Below are positions 1 through 13,732 of a stretch of DNA of 64,000 bases, in pieces. Numbering within the stretch: the stretch's first letter is position 1; every line of letters begins with the position of its first letter. Where the stretch lies: the NCBI RefSeq assembly GCF_001625305.1, contig NW_017803921.1, forward strand, positions 1,374,045-1,438,044, in the 5' to 3' direction. The DNA is from Branchiostoma belcheri (Eukaryota; Chordata; Leptocardii; Amphioxiformes; Branchiostomatidae). Both the position numbers and the translations under genes were made by a program. Under the pieces are notes generated by a model. That model saw only the letters and a list, made by a program, of their open reading frames with translations, was not told the DNA's origin and did no database searches.

Positions 1-2
1 CC

Positions 3-3000
3 GACAGCGATCAGAACGAGTTCGGCTCGGACCTGATTAACGTGACGATCCACGTCACCGCCGTGAACGACCCACCTGAGTTACAACTAGCAGGCAGCGC
101 TGTGGACGTAGTGTTTGCAGAACATGGTGATCCAGTCGCACTGGTAGGAGACGGCTACAGCCTGACCGACGTGGATGACGACAGTCTTGTTCGCGCTACC
201 GTCAGCATAGATGGACAAGCTTTAAACAACTGCTCTGAGTCATCAGCGTCTGTTGAAGAAGTTACCGTCAACCTAGACGGCACTAACCTCACGAAAAACA
301 TTCTATCCGTGTGCCCGTTTCAGATGACGATCACTCCTAACGATTCTATCGCTGATTCGGGTACTCTGGAGGAGTTCAGAGCGGCTCTCAGCACCCTTTC
401 CTACGCGAACTCCTACACCAACCCGGACCTGCTCAGTCGGACCGTCAGCGTCACCGTGTTTGACGGAAGTGACGTCAGCGACACCGTGAGCGCTCACGTG
501 ACCATCGCAGTGACCAATGACGCGCCAATGCTAAACAACGTCACCAGATTCGAACCTATCGCAGAAGACGTACAAGACAGTGACAACAACGGAACGACCG
601 TGTTGACACTAGTCGAAGACATCTACACAGACAGTGACGTAAACCATGACGTAGGGATTGCTGTGGTGGGGGCGGACACCCGATACGGGGCGTGGCAGTG
701 GTGCTGCCAATGCGAGAACGCCACGTGGCAGGACCTGATTGGTGGGATGTACTACGGGTACGTCGTTCCGCCCGACCCGCTGCCGGAAAAGGCGACACTC
801 CTCTCAGCCAGCTGCAGAATCCGGTTCCTTCCCGATGCCGACTTTAACACGGAGTTGGATGCGCAAGGCTCCCCACGCGATGTCGGTGACCGCCCGTATG
901 TGACACTCAAAGCCTGGGACAACACGGGCGATACGGCAGGCATGGTTGGGCAGTTTGGGGTCGATACCACCGCATGTTCCAACCTTTACACATGCGAGTT
1001 CAGCGTGCAAGCCGTCAACGCTACGATAGAAGTACTGTCTGTTAATGACCCTCCAGAAATCGCAGTCCCTTCGGGATATTCGTTAGACTTTGTAGAAGAC
1101 GGGAACCCAATCTCTTTGCTTCTTGACAGCTTTGATGTCTTAGACAGAGACGGAGTGGATCTTAACAAAGTCACAATTTCCTTGCAGAACTCAGCTGGCG
1201 ACGAGGGGTTTCTTCTCAATGCAACGAGTGTGGAAAACGTGACAATAAGTAACAGTGACGACTTTGCTACAGTATCAGGAGCAAACATAGAACAGATCGC
1301 CTTCAATGGAACAAGTCAAATGACACTCCAAGCACCTGCCAACCAATCAGCAGTCAGTATTGAGGCCTACGTCACCCTGCTACGTTCCGCCATGTACTAC
1401 AACAACCAGCCTGAGCCGGACAACTTCACTCGCCAGGTCCGCATCTGCGCAGACGACGGACAGGACACGACTTGTGAGAGCTTCAGCATCTCCGTCCATC
1501 TTGTTGGAGACAACGCGCCCGTTCTTAGCATCGGCTCCTTCAACTTCACCTTCCTTGAAGACGGTGACGACGTGTTCGTGGTGGACCCGGAGAATCTCAC
1601 CCTGTCTGACGCCGACAACAATCAGTACTTCTTCATGGCTGAGGCGGTCGTGACGGTCCAGTCGTTGTCACCAGACTTAGAGACACTCTCAGTCGACACC
1701 GCCAACACCTCGTTGACTTCTGACTTTGATGCTGCGAGCGGTACTCTCACCCTAACGGGCCAGGCTAGCGCGCAGACCTACCAAGAGGTTTTACGTACTG
1801 TTACGTACAAGCACAGCGGCTCTGAACCGCAGCCGGGCCCGAGAACTCTCACGTACTACGTCACCGACACGGAGGGGCTTCAGAGTCACGTCGTAGTCGC
1901 GAGTGTCGAGGTGGAAGTTATAAACGACTGTACGCCAGTGTTGGAAGTCAGCGGGTCGTTTTTATTCACAGAAGGTCAGGACTTACCGACCACTATTGGG
2001 CAAAATGTTTCCCTTTCTGACTGCGACAGTGGCAGCTTTCCGATGGAGTCGGCTGTGGTTTGGATCGACCCTGCTTATGATGCGGGCTCGGAATCATTGT
2101 CTGTGACGTCTACAGAGGGTATAATGTTTACGTATCTTCCAGATGACGGTACCTTGCGTCTTAACGGCCCAGCTTCTTTAAGTGCCTTTCAGTCCGCCCT
2201 GGAGACTCTTGTCTATGCAAACAGCGCGGAAGAGCCCACCCCTACAACCAGACACGTGTACATGTACGTATCGGACGGTTTGCACAACAGCACCGTCGTC
2301 AGCGTCACGGTCAACATCAGTCTGGTCAACGACCCGCCGGTCATCGACCTCAACGGCGACGTCACGGCCGGAGCTGACGTCATCGTCGTGTACACGGAAG
2401 GAAGTGGCGACATGGCCGTGGCAAACAGTTTAACCCTCACGGACAACGACAACAGTCTTCTGGCTTACGCTAACATCACGCTGGTAAACAATCCCGACTA
2501 TGGGTATGAAACAGTCAAAGTGGACACCCTGAGTACATCACTGACTGCTAGCTATGTGGATGCCAATCGTTCATCTATCATCCTGTCTGGTGAGGATACT
2601 GTGGAAAACTATGCCTCTGTACTTAGGACAGTGTCTTACACTAACCCGCACGGAGATCCAGACCCGCAACAACGCGTCGTGGAGTTTACTGTATCCGACG
2701 GCATCGCTGAATCTGTTAAAGGCACCGCTTATATCATCTTCGAGACGCAGAACGACGCACCGACCTTGTCATCCGTCTCCACTGTCGTGTCCTTCACAGA
2801 GGAGGGTCCGCCTGTTGCTGTGTCCCCGTCCGTTACAGTGTCCGATGTCGACAGCACAATTCTCGCGTATGCTACTGTAGCTATCACGAACCATATCGAC
2901 TTGGGCTGGGAGATTCTGAACGTATCAACCTCAACAAGCCTGTTTTCCGACTTCAACGCGACTTCAGGCGTTTTGTACATCTCTGGGGTGGCGAGTGTAG

Positions 3001-4565
3001 AAGAGTATCATACTACTTTACAAACTGTGACCTATCAAAACACTAAAGACGAGCCGTCTACTGAAGCTAGGGTTCTCGCCTTCAGCTGTAGCGATGGCAT
3101 AACGGAAAGCATTCCTCTAAACATCACAGTCAACATAACTGCCGTGAACGACCCTCCTTCTATCGTCCTTTCCAGCGGAAATTCTACATATTCCGGCTTA
3201 TTTATCGAAGACTTTCTTGCGTCTCCAATTGTCGAGTCTAATGTGACGGTGTCAGACGAAGACAGCCCTTTCCTTTCCGAAATTTTCATTAACGTTAGTA
3301 ACGTGGCAGAAGAGGGATTCGAAGGAGTGTTCCTAGACTTGTCGTACTTGTCTGATAACGAGCCATTTGACCAGACGCAGTACAGCCAGATTCTTCAGTA
3401 CAACTCAACCCTGTGCATAGCAGATTCCGTACACCCCTCCATACAGCTACAGGGCGCTTACACGCCAGCACAAGCCAAGGAGCTCCTCCTAGTGGCCAGA
3501 TACTGTACTGCACACGACAACCCCACCGAAGGCGAGCGAGTCATCACCATCACCATAACCGACGACCAGGACGAACCCAGCACCATAGTCACTGCCGCTG
3601 TAATGGTAAGACGCGTTAACGACCCTCCGCGTCCAATCAGCGAACCCTTAACAACTTCCTTCACGACTCTTGAAGACAACGTCTTAACAATCACCGCCTT
3701 TAGTCTCTTCTACGACCCCGAAGAAAACTTGACGACGTCTTCGGTGAACGTGATGTCTTACCCCACCAGCGGGGACCTGACTGTTACCAGTGAAGGGGAT
3801 CTACAATACACTCCCGCCTTACATGACTTTGGTCTGTACAGTCTAGACTACCGAGTATGTGACTCAGATAACGCGTGCACTGAGACATTTACTCTAACCA
3901 TCGACGTCGTGTCAGTGAACGATCCGCCCGAACCCGTCTTGCCCCTGACCATCACCACTTCAGAGGACACGCCCGTGTCTACAGACTTAAAGACGTTCGT
4001 CCAAGACGTTGAAGACGACGCGAGCGGAGATACGAACTACCCAAGCATCACAATAACCGATCTTCCAACTACTGGACATGCGGAGTTTTCCTCAGACTAT
4101 AGAGTTATGAACTTTACTCCCGCTGCAAACTTTTACGGCGCGGAGCAAGTCGGAGTGCGTTTCTGTGACAGCGACGGAGCCTGTATAGACAACACCATCA
4201 CTGTGACAGTAACGACTGTTAACGATCCACCAAACCTGACTGTAAGCAACGGGAACGAACAGGCAAACCCGATACAAACCAGGGAGGACGTTTCTGTAAC
4301 GGTGGCGATTGTTGTATCTGACGTAGAACAGCGCACGCCGTTTAGTATCATCACGAACGACACAGCGCACGGGACAGCGGTACACAACGCGACCGCACAG
4401 GTACAGACCCTTACGGAAGACACCGACAACACATTCAACACTCTGTACACGGTTTCAACTCATATAACCTACTCTCCTAACACGGATTATGTCGGGGAAG
4501 ACCGTGTGGTGTTCTACGCATGTGACACGGATGGGGCATGTGCGCAGGGTACCATTCATATTCAG
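3..4565 (+). CDS. Exon 1 (partial): about eleven extracellular repeats in one 4.5 kb exon
   Basis: The frame is open back to base 3, so the start codon is upstream. Inter-repeat motifs (NDPPE, NDAP, DNAP, NDCTP, NDPP) lie near in-window residues 22, 170, 346, 502, 639, 774, 915, 1047, 1204, 1304 and 1405. The first eight or so repeats are 130-160 residues long and share a core of the type L-x-x-V-x-Y-x-N-x-x-x-x-P-x-x-x-x-R followed by V-x-D-G. The last three are about 100 residues, tandem-95-like, and add a CDxxxxC or CDxDGAC cysteine pair. Many N-x-S/T sites fit an extracellular location. The donor is CAG|GTAGGA in phase 0; the extra open frame to 4673 is intronic read-through. Confidence 0.9.
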
Positions 4566-5606
4566 GTAGGAATAATGCTCAACATTGCAATAAAGTTCAT
4601 TATTATATCATGTAATATGTACACATGGTTTCAAATGAAACATGTTTTTGGTGAAATTCTTAATAAAAATTGAGGACATAAGAAGCAATAACAACCAATC
4701 GAAACAAAATGTGTGATTCGGCCTGTGGTAGTGATCTACCTTTGTTATTGAACATTATTATCAGCCTCCGGGCACGAATTTGCAATAAACTTCTCAATTA
4801 TTGTATATCCAGGTTTCCTCAGAAAACGACCCACCAGAAGTCGGCTCCACCACAGTCCATACCGAGGAGGACACGCCCCTGGTCATCAGGCTCCCGGACG
4901 GGCTGAACATCACCGACGCGGAGGACGCGCTGGACTCGTCTGACGTCGACGTCACGCGTAACGTCACGCTGGGAGTTCTGACGTACGACGCTGACGGCGA
5001 CCTGGTTTACACGCCGCCTGCACACTTCTACAGCACTAATCCTGATGACGTCACGTTCGAGATCCGTGTGTGTGACCGGGCTGCAGAGCAGCTATGTACA
5101 GAGGTAAGTTAGTGACCTGAACCAGACCGTCTCTCAGCATGGTAACTGGTGTTGGGTTACATCATGTTGCAATTTTACGGTAGGAGGGATTTTGACTCCT
5201 GTCACTATATATTTGAATGTGTTTGTTAATGAGTAAGAAATAACAGAGCAGACCAAATGCGAACTTTAAGGTAAAAATTATGCATTTGCTTTGCACATGT
5301 TACCTTTCTAGTTATATTTCGTGTTTCCCCTTCAGGCACAGATCCGGATCACAGTCATCTCGGTGAACGACGCTCCAGTCGCCCCGCCGCAGTACGTGGA
5401 GCTGTACGAGGACACGAGGCTGACCGTGGACCTGGGCGCCGTGCTGACCGACACGGAGGACGCTAACGGCACGGTCGCCGCCGTGAGCCTGATGGCGCCG
5501 CTCCCTAGCCTGGTCACCGCCGAGTACGACAACCACACCGGAGTGGTCAGCATCGTGGCGGGAACGGACAGGCACGGGAAGGACCTCATACACTACCAGG
5601 TGTGGA

Positions 5607-5659
<53 letters not shown>

Positions 5660-8600
5660 TCATTCATTATTTGATTTGGATTCAGTATCTTTACTCTGAC
5701 AATTTAGTCACACTGTTATAACAATGGTCTATAGCTCTGATAAGGAGCTTTGCAAACTTTACTTTTCAGCTTTCTTTCCACAGATTTTTAAACTTAAATT
5801 TATCAATCACTGATTCATTCATTCATTCCTCAGGCCTGTGACTCATCCGGGCTCTGCAACCTGGACGGCATGATCATCGTCACCATCCTGGAGGTCAACG
5901 ACCCGCCGGTCGTCAACCCCTTCACCTTCCACGCCTCTGAAGACGTCACGAGCGTCATCAGCGTCTCCGACCACTACAGCGACCTGGAGACCGGCGAGCT
6001 GTCCTCCCTAACGCTGCGGCTGGTCAACCCCGCGTCCGGGGCCTACACAACGGAAGGGACGTCAGAGAGAGGTTTGCTTGTTCATTATTTGGAATTGCCT
6101 CTGGTGATGGAAACTTGTATAGTCACCTTATATGATACAAAATCGTATACTAATCTTCCTTTAGTCCTTCTTTACAGTTCAATAAACATGTTACATTAAA
6201 TCATGTTACACTTTATAAGATAAAAGTATGTACATTTAATGCTAATATACATAACTAGAAGTTTGGCTGTTTCGGAGACGCTCAGGTACACGCGTGTCGG
6301 TTTCAGCTGGTGTTGTAACCACCATGATTCAAGACACATTATTATGCTTGTGTCTTTGTCTTAATGACACAATGCCTTAAGTTGTGTTTGTGCTGGCCCG
6401 TGTGATGTGAATGGTTGTGATATGTGTTTTAATGTTTCCAGGCGGGGAGCTGGAGGCGATCAGCAGTGCGGGATTGGTACAGTACAAGCCGTTGCCTGGT
6501 TACCTCGGTGACGACAGTTTCGCGTTTGTCGTCTGCGATCCGTGCGACCAACGGGAGGCCCGTCTGACCGGAGGGTATGTGGAGGGGATCCCCAGCTGTC
6601 AGAGGCAGCTGGAGATGAACCAAGGGGACGAATATGGCGCTAACGGCACCCACATCGCCTGCTCGGTATCCATGGTAACGATATACGTCATGAACACAAA
6701 CGATGCCCCGGATGTGTCCGCGTTCCACGTCGTCACCAGCAGGTATGAGGTAGCGACCATAAACCCCATACACACCCTCACGTCTGGCGAGTATACCACA
6801 GCGGATATGTCTATATTTGACCCTGATGACGTACAAGCCCAGGAACTGTTAAACAACGGAAAGAACTTGACCTTCTACCAAATGATAGATACAACTGACT
6901 TAAACAGCACAACTCTAGCCGTAACTTCACAGCCTACGAAAGGTACGGCAACAGTTGACAAATCTACAGCCGTGCCCACCATAACGTTCACTCCAAGACA
7001 AAACGAGAGCGGCTACGACAGTTTCCTTTTCCAAGTTTGCGACAAAGACACTCAGTACAAGTCTTCCCAGTGTGGCGGCAACGTCGTAAGAGTCATGGTC
7101 ACCGCGCCGAGTCCTTACATAGTCAACGTGACGGCTTTTCCGGGAACGGAGAACGACAACAACGTCCACTCCGACTCCAAATATTCATCCGGGGATTCTC
7201 TCCGAGTAGTTTTTAACGAAGACACCAACATGCCTCCGTTTGGCCGAACGGGTTCTACCATCGCAGCCAGCGATCTGCGCAAGATGTTCACTTTCAACAC
7301 GAACCTGACATCAGCCAGAAACACCGAGGCTTTTACCGGTACGTGGATAACCCCGCGAGTGTTGGACATCACCGTTATAGACGAGGGATACCCGCAGCTC
7401 GAGCCGAAGATAGGAGAGTGGACGGTGAGCGTCAGCCCGGTTGCCCCGTGCGGCGGGTTTGATGAGACGCACGCGCCGTTGCCGGAGGACCGGTGGTCGC
7501 CGTACTGCCTGCTGAATGCCGTGAAGGATTCCGCTCACTCTAACAGCACTTCTCCTCCGCTGGGTGGGAACTGGGGCCTCCGGATACCCTCTCTCACAAG
7601 TATGTTGTTTTCCTTTTCACTTTGCCCATAATTACTAACTGTAGGTATTCATGTACGGTGTTTTCTGTCATTGTTTTCCTTACTGCTTCTGTCAGAAATA
7701 TGACATTTCTCTTCTTGTTTTCCCCTTTGCCTCTGCCACAAGTATGGCGTTAACGTTTCTGTTGTTGTTTTCCTTACTGTTCTGTCACAAGTATGGCATT
7801 TCTGTTGTTGTTGTATTGCTTTTGTCACAAATGTGGCATCCCCCCATTGTTGTTTTCCTTTATACTGGTAATTGCTGTTAGGATGTTAGGATAAGACACT
7901 ACTACTGTGATCCGATTCAGGGTAAGGGCTAAGGTCTGTGTGAGATAATGACGTTTATTTCCATCTCCTCAGCTATCGTAGTGAGGAATGACCTGGTGGA
8001 TGTCTCCGTGTTGCGTGACCAGCCCGCGTACTTTGGACAGGGCTCCCAGCTGGTCCTGAGTCTCCAGCCCGCCCTGTCCCACCTACAACTACAGCTGTTC
8101 TGTCAGCAGAACCCGCAGAACATCATTTCCATGGAAACGTTCGGCCCCGGAACCAGCATGGTCAAGGTAGGCTACGGTATCATTCTTAGTCACTGGTGAA
8201 AGATGGCGGGTATCTGTGATGTCTGAGTATAACCTGTTGCTTTATTCATTTTGTACTATGTAGGCAGGGAGGTTAGTTTCTTTTTATCTCTGGTTAGAAG
8301 ATGAAATATTTTCTTATGACATACATAGTCAAAGGAAAGTTTGTATGAATTCTCTGTTTCTTTGTCATTTGTTCTCTAGTTTTTAAAAATTTTGTTTGGT
8401 TGGGTGTTGCTGTAGAGGGAAAAGCAGCAAAACCGTTCTTGTTTTTGGTATGATTTGATTGATTGATTTGATTTGATGTATTGAAATTACAACAGTGCAA
8501 TACACGCGGAACAGAGGCAGCTGTTGCTGGTGTTGTGTACCGCACATAGAAACGAATACTGGACAAACAATACTCATGTTCACTTGAGTCTTTTGGTAAC

Positions 8601-11600
8601 CAACTATCTCGAAGGTAAACGAATGATATAGTTAACATAAGAAAAACACTAGAAAGGTGACATTTGCAAGCAAATACATGAATGTTGAACACCACATTTA
8701 GCCTAACATATAAGACTTTTGACCACCTGTTTATATGCACTAGCTTCAAAGTGCTTATCATATATTATCAGTATATGCTTTTCGGTATATTATCAGTATA
8801 TGCTTAGCGAAGGCAGACATCATAACACATGAGTAATCTGCATCTTGTTCCTCCCACCAGACGAGCTGTGTGAACCGTGAAGCGGACCCGCGGGAACAAG
8901 TCGCCGATGTCAAACGGCGCGATGTCAAAGGTCAAGGTCGGGTACCACGTGACGCCGAGGTCACCAATATGCCAGAGTTCACAGAGCTTGTTCTACAGGT
9001 GTGAACCATCTTAATCTTGAAGTGACATCTTAGCAAATGTCATTGCTTGTTTTCTTGTTTGTTTGTTTGAGCCTTTGTTTATTCGTGAAATATAAAATAA
9101 TTCTGCTTGCAACCTGTCATTGAGGTTATGAGGTGAGAGGTTAGGGTCAGGTCATTCATGAAATAGACATTGATTTCTATTCACACTTAGGTCGAAGGAG
9201 CGTCTTCGGGAAATCTTACTGTGCTGCCAGAAGACGCCTTCGTCGAGACCGTACAAGGAGCCTTCAAGACGGACTCCTTGGCAGGCGTCTTGGCCAGCAC
9301 CAGCGGAGTGGAGACTCAAGACTTCCTGGTCTACACGGCGTCGGTTGAAGACTCCTTCAGCGAGCCCAGTCTGTACCTGGAGCAGCTGGATGCCAAGACC
9401 CCCCAGGTGGTCAGTGTGGTGGCTGATGATGCGGATAATGGGGACTCGCAATGGAGGTAAAACTGCTCGGACATTTTGTCTGCTTGTTTAGGCTTCTTAA
9501 CATTCCTTTTCTTGTTTCCTTTTGTGTATAAGGCGTCTGAATTCATGTCCAGTCATAAATTGTTTTAATCTCATCTCATCTATCTTTTAGTCTTATTATT
9601 TGACCATTGGGGCACCACAGATGACCTGACAACCAGTTTGATTCACCCTTCTTTGTTTTCTGTTCTTCTTAATACATTGTACTTCACTTCTTATATCACC
9701 CTTCCATCTTTTCTCTTGCCTACCACTCTTACTCATAGTATACACGTATATTACTGAAAGGGGGATAGAAGTAATTGCCTGTCTGATTAAGTGCTCAAGC
9801 CAGAAACCCTTGCTCCTACCCGAAGGCACATTGGAGCTCACAATATTCTTAGAGAGTAGACTACCTTATGTTGGTTTGTAAAAGACAGAAACATAACTCA
9901 AGTGAATGTGTTGTACCGTAACTTGTTTCTCCTTCAGCAATGGCGACACCCTCACCATCACCTTCGACGTGGACACCGACACACCTCCTGTTGCCACGGA
10001 GACGGAAATATCCCGGATCATGACCTTTAACCCTCCCCTGGGCACCTCCTACACCGGCCAATGGGAGACCTCCTCTGTCCTGGTCATCACTGTGCACGAT
10101 ACGTCACATCCGGGGAGTGATGTAGACAACATGGCCAACGTGACCTTGACGTTCACAGCAAACGTGCTAGTGACAGGGTAAGAATTTATTCTCATTTATT
10201 TAATGAGGATTGTACAAGAAGCAAGCATACTGACAAAGATAAAAATAAGCAATCACGAGAACAACAAGAGAAGACGGATGACAGAAATATCAATAACAAG
10301 ACGAGTTGGTGGTAATCAATTACTAGGGTCTACATGTACAAGAAAGGAAAGTGAAAACAATGTCGAAAATATATTACTGTTTGTCGATGTGAGAGTGAAT
10401 TGGATCTCCTTAAAAGAAAGTACAAAATGTTCTTTTGACAGGTTGACAATGATTGAAATGGATGCTAATGAAAGTGCACTTCGTACACTCACAGGCAAGA
10501 GTTTACCGACCAGTACCAGTATGGAGTTCCATCCGATAAGCCAAACTGTGTCGGCACCCGCGTGTGCGGCGGGTGGAACGCCTCTAGCGGTTCTGTTGGG
10601 ATCTGCAGCGCCGACCAGCTGTCCTGCCGCGCGCGGGGGGTCCACGGCGTGACATCCGGGAACTTCGGTCGCCCTGACAACAGCCTGGACTGGTGGTACT
10701 ACCTCATCATCACCATGGCAACGGCGCTGACCTGCTGCACCCTGGGAATTATCGTGTACCTGCGGCAGCGCAAGCGGGCCAAGAACGGACCCCACCCGCC
10801 CAAGGTTGTTGTATTAATATTTACCTCCGTGAAAAAGGGAGGTTTTGTTTTTGCGTATGCGAACAAGTCGCGACCGAATATGTAATGTGAAGCGAAGCTT
10901 AGATATACTTAAATGTAGCTGTTTTCAATTTGTATGTGGTTATATAGCTAAGATGTTCAATTTTACAAACAAGGACATTATACATGTAGTTTGGTACAAA
11001 CAATAATTTCGACATATTAAGATACTTGATACTTTTTTGAGATATCCATTAGTTGCAAAAGCGACAGCAAGAGCAACTAATCTTCCTGGATTCCACAATA
11101 GTTACATATAACAAAAACAACTTTACACTGCTAGTTTTATATTACCTGTAATTCAGCCTATGGCCGTGATCTGCTTTCCGTTACCGACTATATATATGGC
11201 GATTGTAATAAACCATTCATGTATTCCAGGAGAGGCGGATCCACCGAGTCACCCGGCTGCTGAAGAAGCGCCAACTTATCACGAGCAGTGACAAGGCCAC
11301 GCCGCAAGGGGGCGTCGCTACACCGCAAACGGCTACCCTTAACTCAGGTGGGGCGTCCAAATACACTTTTTTACTCATAGACAATTCAAACTCTACTACT
11401 GTAACAGGAACTAGTCATTGTGGAGAAATATTTAACTGTAAGTTCCAACGCTTTTCGACTGTACAACCCCTGTCTTTGTCAAGGAACTTAAAATTTACAA
11501 TCTGTAAATTTGTCCAATATTTTGTGCATTGGAAATTAACCAAATTTCCAATGCCTCAAAGTAGTGTTTGTCAGTTTTTTTTAATGCCAACATTTAACAC

Positions 11601-13685
11601 AAGACATTGTGACGGCACTGTCAAGTTTTTTTTCAACTTATTTTTATGCTGCCACCAATGCAGAGGACACCAGACAACAATCAAGTTTTTATCCAAGTTA
11701 AGTGAAGAAAGGGTAAAGTTCTGAAGTCTGTCATCTCTGACTGTCTTGTTCCCGATGTGTTCCTGCAGTGTTAGTGAACAGCCGGCACGCACCTGTCCCC
11801 GTAGACAACATCATGCAGCGGAACGATCTTCGGGACGGCCCGAGACACCCCAAGGAGCCGCACCTCATCTCACAACCCGCGCCGTCCTTGAACTTGTAAG
11901 AAGTGGCAAATGTCTTTACTATCACGATATTTCATCTATGTTAGTAGTTACGTGATTGATGTTAAGACTTTTGCTCTTAGCAAGGGATTTTTCTCACCTA
12001 GACTTTTCGACCAGTGACTGGTATACAGTAAACAACGTCATCCCCCCTCGTGGTTGAGTGATGGGCCCTGATGTACATAGACTCTTTCACCCGTTTCAAG
12101 AAGTAGTCTTATTCGATGCCCAGTATTCTTACAGTGTCCAGCTAAACGAAATACGTTTAACTTGTGAACTAACTGAACTTGACTCAACCCCTGAATGTAA
12201 CTGAATGGACCTAAGAAACTTTTCTAAAAACATAATTGTTTTTGTCGGCTTTTTTTTATATCTACTTGCAATTGTGGATACGATCAAAATTAAACATTCT
12301 GTCGAATTACTTAAGACAAGATATATCTTAAAGAAGGTTTTTTGAGGTTTTGTGATGGCGTGTTTGTGTGTGGATGTGGTGTAACCTTTGTTAATGACCC
12401 ATCATTGATCATTGAATACAGCTCCAATGAAAGCAACGTAAACCGGAACAATAACGTCAACGGACCCTCTGCGACCAACAAGCTTCGGGATGACGTCAGC
12501 CAAGGTTCGCCGGGTCACGTTGTTTCTGATCCTTTCCTGCTGTCGCAAACGTCCGGGGTCCAGGGGTCCCAGCAGACAGCGTCAACGTTAGGACACGGAC
12601 TGAACAGTGTTTCCACTGCCAACAACCTGGTAAGTTGTTTAAAGCTTAAACTTTTGTTCCAACACAAACGTAAATGTTCTCACCTTGCTTTCAAGTGGTG
12701 AGACTAGTCACTCTGGGTCACACTGTCGACGTCACACTTCAGAAAAGCCATCTGACAAGTCTTGCTGGGCCAGTCTACTAAGGAAGACCAGAATGACCCG
12801 TCGAAAGCTATAGGTGAAAACATTTACCTTTGTGTGGGAACAAAAGCTTTAACTTCAAACATGTAACTACCAACACACATGAACTTTCATGATAATTTGG
12901 TAAGTTCTCTATGTAGTAGACTGATTTACTTAAGTTGCACCAACAGTAACAATGCAACAATTAGTTGATTGACAGCGACAATAGAGTAGTGGTTAATCTA
13001 TATACTAGTATTATATTATGAGGACCAACAATAGGTAACGGTAAATTGAATTAGAGTGGTCCGGCTACGATTAACGGGCAATTAAAATAGCTTGCTATTA
13101 CGGTGTCACAGAAGACAGAGACTCTCTCTTAAGCGCTAACCAGCGAAACAACTACTGCTGGAAAATATGAAATTTTCATAATACAGTTAAAATAGACTTG
13201 CATTATTTCCTCCAGATCCAGGCTAGCCCCAACCCAACCTACCCCAAAAACAGGATCTCAGCGGCCCAGCCACAAGGCCTGCTTTACCAGGCTACAGGAG
13301 AAGAGAGCGACCCAAATGTGCCGGGACCCATGGAGCCTGCTGCAAGCCTAGCTTCCCACCAAGTCATGGAAAGGTCCACAAACATAGACATGTCAACAGG
13401 TCAGTACTCTTGGCGTATTTTAAGTTTTTTTGTCTCAATTTATATTACCAGTACATGAATTATGTCTAATTTTCGTCCTTTCAAAGAAAGAACAACTTCT
13501 GTAATTCCAGATTTTAAGATACTACACGGCATAAATTCATCATTACATTTTAATATCTACCCCTCTCCCCCTCTATATGAACCTATATATCCATTTTCTT
13601 CAAACTTTTTGATTTTACTACCATGACGACAAAGGTAGTTAAGTGAACTACTGTCAGCACCATTTTTAATAACTTGAAAGTAAAA

Positions 13686-13732
<47 letters not shown>

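Noticed and set aside
4566..4673. Extension of the first exon's frame past the donor
   Set aside because: The composition turns AT-rich at CAG|GTAGGA and the next exon continues the repeat in the same phase.
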